From: a virus
Length of the DNA stretch: 21,256 nt
Reading direction: 5' to 3' (one strand)
IMG/VR virus record: IMGVR_UViG_3300025671_000658
Span: 1 to 21,256 of that record
The notes below the pieces were generated by a model that ran no database searches, had not been told where the DNA came from, and saw nothing but the letters and a program-made list of their open reading frames with translations. The translations under genes and the position numbers were made by a program. This document shows, piece after piece, positions 6,727 through 13,462 of this stretch. The first letter of the stretch is position 1. The number at the start of each line of letters is the position of its first letter.

Positions 6727-7313
6727 TGGGCGTTGCTGGAATTGGTGCTCGTCAAGAAAACGCTGAAGTCATTACCAGCGAAGATCTTGTGTCTACAGCC
6801 CATGCGTTGATGGATGGCATTGACCTTGATGTAGCTAGTTCCAAATTTGCCAATGACTACGTTGGTGCAACGGAATATTACACGCCAACTGACGACGGCC
6901 TTAATGAACAGCAGTGGTACGGAAGTGTATATCTCTTTCCACCAAGCGGAACGTACTACTGGGAAGCAAAACGTTCCCGGTGGAAAATGACACGGTCAAC
7001 TTCACCAACTCTTGTATCATCCCACGCGGTGTGGTTCCGTAAGATGTATAAGCAGTGGATGGCGCGTCAAATTAAACAGGGCCTGTATTTTACCAACTGC
7101 CCTGACATGATTCGTTACGAACAAAAGATGTTCGATTTTCCCGTGTGCATCCTGCGGACACCTCCGATTTTGCTGTTCCACATTGGAGATGAGATCAAGA
7201 AGCGTACCACATGCACCTCATTTTTGGTATACTTTCCGCCCATCGACAACGTCGATGAAGCTACAGAAAAATTTGTGGATTTGTATTCGCCTAAAGGGCG
7301 AGTTCTCCTTTGA
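6726..7313 (+). CDS. Phage Dam-family (N6-adenine methyltransferase-like) protein with altered catalytic motif
   Basis: A 195-residue protein. Residues 19-75 follow the phage Dam family layout: TSEDLVSTAHALM in place of the usual substrate-site helix, IDLDVASSKFAN (32-43), YYTPTDDGL (51-59), then W-Y-G-x-V-Y-L. The family normally has an N/D-P-P-Y/F catalytic motif at this point; here it reads F-P-P-S (71-74). Family members with NPPY methylate adenine N6; loss of the Asn/Asp that contacts the amino group suggests reduced, changed or lost activity. The rest (FTNCPDMIRYEQKMFDFPVCI, then FLVYFPP) keeps the family's closing pattern. It overlaps the previous gene by one base. It could instead be a DNA-binding decoy or a nucleotide-modifying enzyme. 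Confidence 0.65.
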   Translation: MGVAGIGARQENAEVITSEDLVSTAHALMDGIDLDVASSKFANDYVGATEYYTPTDDGLNEQQWYGSVYLFPPSGTYYWEAKRSRWKMTRSTSPTLVSSHAVWFRKMYKQWMARQIKQGLYFTNCPDMIRYEQKMFDFPVCILRTPPILLFHIGDEIKKRTTCTSFLVYFPPIDNVDEATEKFVDLYSPKGRVLL

Positions 7314-7345
7314 TTTCTGTATACTGAACAGGAATCAAAAGACGT

Positions 7346-7933
7346 ATGAGCGTACTTGCCGACTGGGAAATCAAGCAGCTTGCCCTTGAAGAGGGCATGA
7401 TTGACCCATTTGTTGATCACCTGGTCAACAAAGAAGGAGATCGTAAGTTTCTCAGCTATGGCTTGTCGTCATACGGATATGATATTCGCCTGTCCTCCAA
7501 GCAGTGTTTAATTTTTGGCAAGATCCAGGCTGGGGATTGTGATCCAAAAGATTTCGATCCTGATATTTTGCGTCCTACTGAGCTTCTTGAGGATGACCGT
7601 GGTCAGTATTTCCTCCTTCCTCCGTATGGTTACTGCCTGGGCGTTGCTTATGAGCGGCTGAAACTCCCGCGTGATGTCACTGTAGTTGCCGTAGGTAAAT
7701 CTACTTACGCACGATCGGGAATCCTGGTGAATATTACACCAGCTGAGAGTGGCTGGCAGGGCTACTTAACGCTGGAAATTAGTAATTGCACTGGACTGTA
7801 TAACAGGATTTACGCGAACGAAGGAATTACGCAACTCCTGTTCTATCGTGGTAATCCCTGTGAGGTTAGCTATCAAGACCGCAAGGGTAAATACCAGGAT
7901 CAGCCAAACGAAGTAGTGTTTTCTCAAGTTTAA
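7346..7933 (+). CDS. dcd: dCTP deaminase
   Basis: A 195-residue enzyme of the dUTPase/dCTP deaminase fold that converts dCTP to dUTP plus ammonia, feeding thymidylate synthesis in the infected cell. The full active-site series is present: GKSTYARSG (118-125, with the Ser119 and Arg123 equivalents of the E. coli enzyme), NITPAESGWQGYLTLEISN (129-147) with catalytic Glu144, and the trimer-closing QLLFY and KGKYQDQ segments near the end. The length is normal for the family. AGGA lies 12 nt before the ATG. Unlike the four genes before it, it is separated by 32 bp and is not coupled. Its stop codon overlaps the stop of the convergent gene inside GTTTAAAC. The enzyme would boost T supply for a phage genome replicating faster than the host pools allow. 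Confidence 0.92.
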   Translation: MSVLADWEIKQLALEEGMIDPFVDHLVNKEGDRKFLSYGLSSYGYDIRLSSKQCLIFGKIQAGDCDPKDFDPDILRPTELLEDDRGQYFLLPPYGYCLGVAYERLKLPRDVTVVAVGKSTYARSGILVNITPAESGWQGYLTLEISNCTGLYNRIYANEGITQLLFYRGNPCEVSYQDRKGKYQDQPNEVVFSQV

Positions 7934-8304
7934 ACAAACGCTTTACCGAATTGAGGTAATGGTTTCTGGGCGTAGCCTACACTGCCGGCACGCCCACCGG
8001 AATCACCACGCGTTGGGACTTCGGATCCATTGATGCTGGCAGGGCGTCTGGCAACTTTACCGCGAATGGTTGGTTCGTCGATGCTTGCTGATTGCCGGAA
8101 TTTACCGGCAGTTCGTGCAGCACGCATAAATTTGGCAACACGCTCCTGGTCTTTATTAACGGAAGCTGCAGAGGATCGCGCATCTTCGTCCACACGCCGC
8201 AAATCGGTGTCATACGCCTGCTCTGGTCTGAGGTCCGAAACTTCGGCTCCAGAGGTACCAGAGAGCTGACGTGGATCGTATGTGGAATCAAAAAACTTAG
8301 CCAT
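7930..8304 (-). CDS. Unknown phage protein, probably virion- or assembly-related
   Basis: A 124-residue protein starting at ATG 8304 (MAKFFDSTYDPRQLSGTSGAE). A longer frame with a start at 8346 exists but would run into the divergent gene and adds an unlikely hydrophobic stretch, so I take the inner ATG. The protein is polar and rich in Arg, Ala, Ser and Gly, with a helical centre (LRRVDEDARSSAASVNKDQERVAKFMRAARTAG) and a disordered C-terminal half with many RG and GG pairs ending LPQFGKAFV. The composition is like small phage scaffold or DNA-associated proteins, but I do not recognise the family. It is a single minus-strand gene between two plus-strand genes. No clear ribosome site is seen. 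Confidence 0.65.
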   Translation of the reverse strand: MAKFFDSTYDPRQLSGTSGAEVSDLRPEQAYDTDLRRVDEDARSSAASVNKDQERVAKFMRAARTAGKFRQSASIDEPTIRGKVARRPASINGSEVPTRGDSGGRAGSVGYAQKPLPQFGKAFV

Positions 8305-8344
8305 ATTAATATTGTAGAAGGAATAAATCAAGCCACATATAACC

Positions 8345-8692
8345 ATGCACGCCGCTGCTGGATTCTTAGACAGTTTTGTTCAAGACGAACTGGATTGCCG
8401 TTGTCTGGAATTTGATGACTTTGGGGCTCCTCTTGACAATGAAGAAAATGACGTCCCTCTGTATGATATGTACAACCGAGGGTTAACGGCATGTCAGCAA
8501 GGACTGGAAAGGAATCCACTCAATCTCGAGGGGCGACGGCCCGGAACGACGGGCTATATTCCGTCAGTGGAGGAAGCGATGGAAGCGTATCCAGCGTCCA
8601 GTCCACGGCCGAAAAGCTTAGTGCTGCAGCTCGGCGAGCCCAGCGAGGAGATGATCGAGATGTCACGAAAGCGCCGTGGTTTAACCCGGTAG
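8345..8692 (+). CDS. Unknown phage protein overlapping the DUF3310 gene out of frame
   Basis: A 115-residue protein with an acidic first half (FLDSFVQDELDCRCLEFDDFG, then DNEENDVPLYDMYNRGL) and a more basic second half (EEMIEMSRKRRGLTR end). The sequence reads like a real soluble protein, with normal amino-acid use throughout. Its last 202 bases overlap the start of the next gene in another frame. The fold is unknown; the Y-D-M-Y-N-R-G-L and GYIPSVEEAMEAY parts look conserved in style, but no family is recognised. It begins 40 bp from the divergent gene. Confidence 0.6.
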   Translation: MHAAAGFLDSFVQDELDCRCLEFDDFGAPLDNEENDVPLYDMYNRGLTACQQGLERNPLNLEGRRPGTTGYIPSVEEAMEAYPASSPRPKSLVLQLGEPSEEMIEMSRKRRGLTR

Positions 8693-9054
8693 AGCGCGAG
8701 ACACCTTCAGAAGATCGAACAGTTGTTATGGAATGCAAGGACGGTGTGTGCCCTGTACCCTGGGCAGTGGAACCAACACCTGCACCTGTGGAAGAGCACA
8801 AGATTGCACGAGAGTCTTCTCCACTCCTTAAAGAAGATAACGTCAACCATCCGGCTCATTATACGGATGGCGAAATTGAATGTATTGAAGCTATTGAAGC
8901 TGCATTAACCCCAGAAGAATTCCGTGGTTATTGCAAAGGTAATCTAATGAAATATGGATGGCGTGAACGCCACAAGGGCGGAACTGAATCTTTGCGTAAA
9001 GGTCAGTGGTACCTGGATCGCCTGATTAAGTTCGACGAAGCTCAAAAGGGCTGA
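8491..9054 (+). CDS. DUF3310 (SaV-like) phage protein with overprinted N-terminus
   Basis: A 187-residue frame whose C-terminal about 75 residues are a DUF3310 domain: NVNHPAHYTDGEIECIEAIE (116-135), then EEFRGYCKGNLMKYGWRERHKGG and KGQWYLDRLI. This domain is common in phages of many hosts and is thought to relate to nucleotide metabolism, without a proven reaction. The start at 8491 has GAGGG 8 nt upstream and puts residues 1-67 on top of the 3' end of the previous gene in another frame; these residues are rich in Ser, Arg, Gly and Ala and look disordered. An internal ATG at 8728 (residue 80) would avoid the overlap but has only a weak site. Residues 80-95 (MECKDGVCPVPW) hold a Cys pair. The end overlaps convergent nblA by 13 bp. 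Confidence 0.75.
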   Translation: MSARTGKESTQSRGATARNDGLYSVSGGSDGSVSSVQSTAEKLSAAARRAQRGDDRDVTKAPWFNPVERETPSEDRTVVMECKDGVCPVPWAVEPTPAPVEEHKIARESSPLLKEDNVNHPAHYTDGEIECIEAIEAALTPEEFRGYCKGNLMKYGWRERHKGGTESLRKGQWYLDRLIKFDEAQKG

Positions 9055-9359
9055 AGCTCATCTTCATCATCGTCCTCGTCATCGTCTGAAATGCAGACGG
9101 TGGCGAGTTCCAGCAGTTCCAGTTCTGTGGGGATGTCGAAATCTAATTCAATCTCTTCGTCATTGAGCAGTGTTTTGACGGCATGCCATTCCATCAGCCG
9201 TTGATGGTAGAGATTCAACAGTGCGGCATAGAGTTCTTCCCATGTAAGTTCTTGGGCTTGAAGTTCTGCTTTGCGCATTGAGAATTGCAGTTCCAGTGGA
9301 AGCTCAAACTCCCGTGGTTCGACCGAACGCTCCATCTGTCCTGCTGAATCCTTTTGCAT
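9042..9359 (-). CDS. nblA: NblA-like phycobilisome degradation adaptor with acidic C-terminal extension
   Basis: Residues about 17-66 (from ATG 9359) align without gaps to cyanobacterial NblA: F-E-L-x-L-E-x-Q-F-x-x-R-x-x-E-x-Q, then L-T-x-E-E-x-x-x-x-L-x-x-L-Y-x-Q and a closing L-L. NblA binds phycobilisomes and delivers them to the ClpC protease, causing bleaching; viral copies are known in cyanophages such as the Microcystis phage Ma-LMM01. Ordinary NblA is about 60 residues. Here a 40-residue tail follows, with two Leu/Glu segments and a run of Asp/Glu (DDDEDDDEDE). Possible starts are TTG 9380, ATG 9359 and ATG 9335; the last has AGGA closest, and all keep the core. It lies between lysozyme and the convergent DUF3310 gene. 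Host type follows from it: phycobilisome-bearing. Confidence 0.8.
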   Translation of the reverse strand: MQKDSAGQMERSVEPREFELPLELQFSMRKAELQAQELTWEELYAALLNLYHQRLMEWHAVKTLLNDEEIELDFDIPTELELLELATVCISDDDEDDDEDELQPF

Positions 9360-9389
9360 TATTCTAAGACTACTCGTCAAATGCTACAT

Positions 9390-10037
9390 CTAATTGTCAA
9401 AGACGGAGTCGTAATCGTCCACCCAAGGATCTTGGTCGATGCAGAAGTTATTGGCGAATTCTGAAAGGACGTAAGGATTGAGGTTTTCTTCCAGGCGGCG
9501 GATTGCTCTGACCTGGTAAAGTGCTGCAGTGTAGTTGCGGAATGCCGTCAGAAGGATTTCGGTTGAGGACCAGGGATTCGCATCGATTTCCTGGAGGAAC
9601 AGATTAACCTCTTCCCGGCGACGGTCGATGAGGCCACCAACGACGTGATGGTATTCATCAAAGATCCAGCGGCTCATGGAATCAGATGCCGTCTTGAAAT
9701 CTTCTTGTTCGATGGCATCAACAATCTCGCTGTACAAGAAGGGCTCCCAACCAATGGAGTGTACGAATGAGATTAAAGCCTGGCGCATGGAATCATCCAA
9801 GCCCAGATTTAATTTCTGCAATTCAATATCAATGATGCTTACCTCGTGGAACAAGTATTCCAACGCTTTTTCTTTACTACAGCGCTGCCCTTGTTTAACG
9901 GGTGAACCGTCTGGATAAAATTGAGTGCCGAACCCAATGGTATAGGGCTCGGCACCAGTGGCAGGATCTGCGTATGCCTTCTCGTTAAACCCTTCGTATT
10001 TACGAATTAGGTTAATGGCATGCGCAAAATCAGCCAT
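9390..10037 (-). CDS. GH24 (T4-like) lysozyme/endolysin with C-terminal extension
   Basis: A 215-residue muramidase that cleaves peptidoglycan glycan bonds. The catalytic triad of the T4 lysozyme family is visible: Glu15 (RKYEGF), Asp24 (YADPATG) and Thr33 (PYTIGFGT), with normal spacing. SFVHSIGWEPFL (91-102) and the helical part up to ERR-type GGLIDRRREEVNLFL (134-148) complete the fold. Residues about 150-215 are an extra helical and acidic tail (ALYQVRAIRRLEENLNPYVL, ending DYDSVFDN) not found in T4 lysozyme; it could bind wall or a partner. There is no signal peptide or membrane segment, so release needs a holin. It sits between nblA and two small basic genes on the same strand. Confidence 0.9.
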   Translation of the reverse strand: MADFAHAINLIRKYEGFNEKAYADPATGAEPYTIGFGTQFYPDGSPVKQGQRCSKEKALEYLFHEVSIIDIELQKLNLGLDDSMRQALISFVHSIGWEPFLYSEIVDAIEQEDFKTASDSMSRWIFDEYHHVVGGLIDRRREEVNLFLQEIDANPWSSTEILLTAFRNYTAALYQVRAIRRLEENLNPYVLSEFANNFCIDQDPWVDDYDSVFDN

Positions 10038-10074
10038 GGTAATAACAAATAGTTATCACCAATATACACAATTT

Positions 10075-10197
10075 TTACTTGCCTTGACCCCTGGTTTTCT
10101 TACGGCCGTGATTAGGCAAAGAATTGCGACCTTGGCCTTGACGCGTTTTCTTGGGTTTACCTTCGATGTGAATGACGTTGGACTTAGGCTTGGCCAT
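10075..10197 (-). CDS. Tiny very basic protein, 40 aa
   Basis: A 40-residue ORF starting MAKPKSNVIHIEGKPKKTRQ and ending KKTRGQGK. Nearly one third of its residues are Lys or Arg, with repeated G-Q-G and N-x-x motifs (GQGRNSLPNHGRKK), so it should be unstructured and bind nucleic acid. I recall short proteins of this style (M-x-K-P-K-S-N-V-I-x-I) as recurrent in cyanophages, with no known function. Support comes from a clean gap on both sides (37 bp to each neighbour), same strand as the neighbours, and the typical phage start. It could be a DNA-binding, ribosome-targeting or packaging accessory protein. Confidence 0.7.
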   Translation of the reverse strand: MAKPKSNVIHIEGKPKKTRQGQGRNSLPNHGRKKTRGQGK

Positions 10198-10234
10198 GCT
10201 GACAAAGAATCAACACATTCAATTTAGCAAGAAC

Positions 10235-10534
10235 TCACCATTTCACGCGGTGGCTCCAGTATCTGGCGGACATGATGTCAGGGTTTGGATCTTGAGCATT
10301 GTGGCGTGCGTAATAAGAACGCTTTCGAGCTTTGTCCTTTTCTGTTGTGGGGTTCTTGCCAGCGCCTTCTACACCCTGCTGACCAAAGCGAATAATTTTT
10401 TCTTCTCCACCTTTACATGCTTTAACAACATGCGACTTAGTTGGATGCCCTGGAGTTTTGCGGGGTTTATTACAGGGCATTGAGTCTTTATGTAGCTTGG
10501 CCGCTTTAGCTGCTTTTTTATGTTGTTCTGCCAT
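10235..10534 (-). CDS. Small basic conserved phage protein (DUF5872-like)
   Basis: A 99-residue basic protein. The N-terminus is Lys/Ala-rich (AEQHKKAAKAAKLHKDSM). The core (PTKSHVVKACKGGEEKIIRFGQQGVEGAG, then KDKARKRSYYARHNAQDPNPDIMSARYWSHRVKW) has the pattern I recall for DUF5872: a short beta hairpin with a Cys-Lys-Gly-Gly turn, then R-x-x-Y-x-A-R-H and a final S-A-x-Y-W-x-x-x-x-K-W. Related short proteins are found in cyanophages and in some large viruses; the function is unknown. The basic charge and aromatic tail suggest nucleic-acid contact. It is 12 bp upstream-strand neighbour of the 734-residue protein's stop and 37 bp from the tiny basic gene. Confidence 0.65.
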   Translation of the reverse strand: MAEQHKKAAKAAKLHKDSMPCNKPRKTPGHPTKSHVVKACKGGEEKIIRFGQQGVEGAGKNPTTEKDKARKRSYYARHNAQDPNPDIMSARYWSHRVKW

Positions 10535-10546
10535 ACTAACAATTAA

Positions 10547-12751
10547 TTACAAATCAAAATAAGAAGGTGCACCTTCGTCCTCCTCATCTTCAAAGTATTG
10601 AAAATAAGTAGATCGCTTTGGTGTATATGTCTCCGCTTGTTTTATATTACTATCCTCATCTTCATCTTCAATCATTGAACTGATTGAACCCATTGCCGCA
10701 AATGGATTTGAAAAATCAGGCATACTAAAACCAAGTAAATTTTTAGCTGTCATATCTGTACTTGAAAAAGCTTTACCGCTTGCAGGTAATAAGTCTTTAT
10801 CTTCTTCTGTGGCATCGGGGAAGAAATCAGTGTAAAAATCTGTTTCAGTTCCCTTGTAACCTGCTTTTTGAAAGATCGAAAACAACTTTGATTGACCTGT
10901 TGAAGAAACCTCTTTCTCATCGGAATCACGTTGAATATATTCAATCCCTAATTTTTCTTGGGTTGGTTTAATCCCTTGTTCGTTTAACTGTCTAATACGT
11001 TCTCGTATTTCAAGAGCAGGATCAGTGCTCAAGATTTTTGTTAAACTTTCTTTTACTGTTTCAGCGGGATCAGTAACTTCATTTACGCCGATTTCTTTTA
11101 AACGTTGTTTTAATTCTTCCGGTAAAGCTTCCAGGTTTAATTTTGCAACTAAGTCTGTTGCTTTTGATTCAGCAGAAACAAAGTCTTTGAAGACAGGGTT
11201 TGAAAGAGAAGATTTTTCCGCTTCTAATGCTTTTGTCAGATCACCTCTAATGAATTCAGCTAAATCAGCTCTTGTATAACTATCCGCTACTGGGTCATAA
11301 TTTTTATCTTTACCAAGAATCTGATAGTGCAATCTCGCAAAATCACTCTTGTCTTCTAGGTTTACACCATATTCATACGCTAGTTGCTTCCAAGTCTTGC
11401 CATCTTTTACGATCGCATCACTATTTCTAGTGTCCCAATTAGCTTGCACACTTTCTCGCTGTTCTTTGTAGAAAGCTTCTTTGGCTAAATGAGTAACGCC
11501 TTCGAGTACTTCTGGGTTCCAATAAAAATCGGGATTAAAGCTTTTGGTTGTCGTTTTAGTTGTTAAATCATCGATGAAATTAGTTGCTTGATGAATGGCA
11601 AGTTGCTTCAATGCGTTTGATGCAAGCTGCGTCTGCAGAACGTTTTGCTCATCTTCTTTAACATCCATGTAGCTGATGAATTCAGACATGGATTTTGAAG
11701 TATTAAAGCGAGGACGCAAGTATTTTTCAATGAAATCTGTGGCAAACTGCTGATCAATCTTATATGTTTTTGTTGTATCCGATGGATCTCGAATTTCTTG
11801 CATTTGCTTGTAACGCTCTGCAAGTGTTTTATCAAACCAATCTTGCCAGTTGTATTCAACTGAAGCGCCAAGTCCAAGACCTTTTTCCAGGCTGGCAGAT
11901 AATCCTTTCTCTAGTTCTTGACCTTTCCCAAAACTTAAGAAGCCTCCAGCGCCAATATCACCGAGGATTGAGTTTTTAATGTCTTCTTTTAAACTGCCGG
12001 AATTTGGTAAACCCATGCTTGTGTACATGGATTTTATTTCTTGTTTTTTTAAGTTCTTGTTGTACTCGTCTAAGGTTTGTTTTAAAACATCAGCAGATAA
12101 AGCTCCAAAGACTTTTTCGCCTTGAACGTCGACATAGTTTTGAGCGGCTAGCTCTGCCAGCGAAGAAGGTTGTTCTTCTGAAGTGCCGAGTAGTGCTTCA
12201 CGTAAAATTTGTTGCTCTTGATATGTAGATGGCCGAAGTTCCTCGGTATAGGTATCAAGTTGTTTTTGTTTACCAGGCAGTCCGCCTGGAGCCCCGACAA
12301 AGGTGTAATCTGAATGGAGATAAGAATCAAGTGTTGGGTATTTTTGAGTTATATCTACATTTGCTACTTTCTTTCCGCCAAAACTTACGTCGCTTGAAGC
12401 TTTATTCCATTCTTCAACTTTGTTCGGAACCAAGCCAGCATAGAACTTGGCATCAAAGTTGGCTAAATCAGCACCTTGTTTAGTTGAGTCCCATGGGGTA
12501 ATATTTACGGCGCCTGTGTAAAAATTTTCAAGTTGCGATATTGTGCTGTCATCAATGTATTGTTGATATGGTGTATTGCTTGATTGAAAATTTCTGTCTA
12601 ACGACTCCAAAAGAGTTTTGTAGTTTGAATTGCCTGTACCAACAGCATTAAAATTTGTTGCTATTGTCTGTGCAATTTGCAATTCTTGCGACGTTGCGTC
12701 GGCAGGAAGGCTGGGAACCAGGTTGTTATTTTGAATGGTAAAACGAATCAT
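10547..12751 (-). CDS. Large unknown phage protein, 734 aa (probable virion protein)
   Basis: A long, mostly alpha-helical, polar protein without membrane spans and with only a few short hydrophobic stretches. The N-terminus (MIRFTIQNNNLVPSLPADAT) is followed by many Gln/Lys/Glu/Thr-rich helices; a Gly-rich loop lies at about 270-300 (DIGAGGFLSFGKGQELEKGL), a helical block near 480-620, and a very acidic end (MIEDEDEDSNIK, then YFQYFEDEEDEGAPSYFDL). No enzyme motif is seen. Length, composition and position near lysis genes fit an internal virion or tail protein; that is inference. Its start overlaps the stop of the upstream HNH gene as ATGA, so it may be translated by coupling. The region is AT-richer than its surroundings. 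Confidence 0.75.
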   Translation of the reverse strand: MIRFTIQNNNLVPSLPADATSQELQIAQTIATNFNAVGTGNSNYKTLLESLDRNFQSSNTPYQQYIDDSTISQLENFYTGAVNITPWDSTKQGADLANFDAKFYAGLVPNKVEEWNKASSDVSFGGKKVANVDITQKYPTLDSYLHSDYTFVGAPGGLPGKQKQLDTYTEELRPSTYQEQQILREALLGTSEEQPSSLAELAAQNYVDVQGEKVFGALSADVLKQTLDEYNKNLKKQEIKSMYTSMGLPNSGSLKEDIKNSILGDIGAGGFLSFGKGQELEKGLSASLEKGLGLGASVEYNWQDWFDKTLAERYKQMQEIRDPSDTTKTYKIDQQFATDFIEKYLRPRFNTSKSMSEFISYMDVKEDEQNVLQTQLASNALKQLAIHQATNFIDDLTTKTTTKSFNPDFYWNPEVLEGVTHLAKEAFYKEQRESVQANWDTRNSDAIVKDGKTWKQLAYEYGVNLEDKSDFARLHYQILGKDKNYDPVADSYTRADLAEFIRGDLTKALEAEKSSLSNPVFKDFVSAESKATDLVAKLNLEALPEELKQRLKEIGVNEVTDPAETVKESLTKILSTDPALEIRERIRQLNEQGIKPTQEKLGIEYIQRDSDEKEVSSTGQSKLFSIFQKAGYKGTETDFYTDFFPDATEEDKDLLPASGKAFSSTDMTAKNLLGFSMPDFSNPFAAMGSISSMIEDEDEDSNIKQAETYTPKRSTYFQYFEDEEDEGAPSYFDL

Positions 12752-13104
12752 GATGCCTTCTTGTGACTCTGCAAGTCAATCAGGTTAAAACTATCTGGAA
12801 TCATCCAGGTTTTTATTCTATCTAAATTTTCTTGTGTAAAAAAATCCTGTTGTTTGTACCAGGTTTCCATGTCGGTGGAAGCTTTGTTTGAGTTACAGCG
12901 GCAACAGGCTGGAATTAAGTTATTCCTATTTGAGCAGCCCGACTTGAAACGTGGTACGATGTGGTCCAAGCTGGTCGCACTTCCGTTGCAGTAGCCACAT
13001 TTATGATCCCAGGCTTGGTATATACTTTCTCTAAATCGTTTCTTTGCAAGTTTTGGCGTTAATTCAACTAGCAGGGCAAGGGGCTCATGCTGGTTGCAAA
13101 ACAT
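12748..13104 (-). CDS. HNH endonuclease (zinc-ribbon type)
   Basis: A 118-residue protein with a compact HNH fold: CGYCN (C36, C39) and CCRCN (C67, C70) form the zinc site, LDHIVPRFKSG (46-56) holds Asp47 and His48, and NRNNLIPAC (59-67) carries the second Asn. This Cys4 HNH type is common in phages, as a homing endonuclease or as a partner of terminase. No terminase is seen nearby, so a homing or accessory role is more likely. Its TGA stop overlaps the ATG of the 734-residue gene by ATGA, which is tighter than a recent insertion usually gives. The leader before its ATG is AT-rich without a clear ribosome site. Confidence 0.88.
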   Translation of the reverse strand: MFCNQHEPLALLVELTPKLAKKRFRESIYQAWDHKCGYCNGSATSLDHIVPRFKSGCSNRNNLIPACCRCNSNKASTDMETWYKQQDFFTQENLDRIKTWMIPDSFNLIDLQSHKKAS

Positions 13105-13240
13105 GCTATTTAATTGCCGTTAATTTATTCTAATTTCCACACATGTATAAAGAACTGCAACGCAGGTATGAAATTTAGATTAAGAAACGCAATGGGTCGC
13201 AGCGGATCGATATGCTGCGAAGGCAAGCGTTGCATGCGCC
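13105..13240. promoter_or_regulatory. Divergent intergenic region, with inverted repeat
   Basis: This is the longest non-coding stretch in the window (136 bp), between the minus HNH gene and the plus excisionase-like gene, so promoters in both directions are expected. The left half is AT-rich with a TATAAA (13146-13151) on the plus strand and no matching -35. The right half is GC-richer. A perfect 7-bp inverted repeat TCGCAGC (13197-13203) / GCTGCGA (13214-13220) surrounds GGATCGATAT, itself with an ATCGAT palindrome, 20 bp before the plus start. It could be an operator or an mRNA hairpin. Confidence 0.4.
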
Positions 13241-13462
13241 ATGTCACAGAGCACCGGATGGGTGTCAATCCAGAAAGCTGAGGAGCTTCTGGGCATTGAC
13301 CGCAAGACTCTCTTCAAGTACCGCGATGACGGCACCCTGAAGCTTGGCCCGCACTACGCCGCATTTCCGGAGACTCGTTCCAGGGATGGCTATCGCTGGA
13401 ATGTGAACGCCGTCAGGAAACAACTGCGTAAGATGGAGCAACCTGTTGAGATGGCTGCTTGA
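13241..13462 (+). CDS. Small excisionase-like helix-turn-helix protein
   Basis: A 73-residue protein. Residues 8-30 (VSIQKAEELLGIDRKTLFKYRDD) form a helix-turn-helix of the excisionase/MerR N-terminal type, followed by a wing-like part (LKLGPHYAAFPETRSRDGYRWNVNAVRKQL, 33-62). The build G-x-H-Y, then Y-R-W-N-V-x-A-V, is the same as in cyanobacterial small HTH proteins that read as excisionases or regulators. It converges with an integrase-like gene and overlaps its 3' end by 50 bp, a layout reminiscent of a recombination module. No strong ribosome site precedes the ATG. A plus-strand terminator lies about 110 bp after its stop. Confidence 0.72.
   Translation: MSQSTGWVSIQKAEELLGIDRKTLFKYRDDGTLKLGPHYAAFPETRSRDGYRWNVNAVRKQLRKMEQPVEMAA

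Noticed and set aside
8305-8344. TACAAT six bases before the ATG at 8304, suggesting a leaderless mRNA
   Set aside because: No -35 partner is seen and the gap is AT-rich, so the match is too weak to list as a promoter.
9042-9062. Direct repeat GAAGCTCA at the DUF3310/nblA convergence, considered as a terminator
   Set aside because: The copies are direct, not inverted, and no hairpin with a T-tract forms there.
13197-13220. Possible tRNA or tRNA-like element at the inverted repeat
   Set aside because: Only one short stem is present; no acceptor stem, T-loop or anticodon arm can be drawn around it.
13168-13281. 37-codon plus-strand frame with several Cys, before the excisionase-like gene
   Set aside because: It overlaps the start of the better-supported HTH gene in another frame and has no suitable ribosome site.
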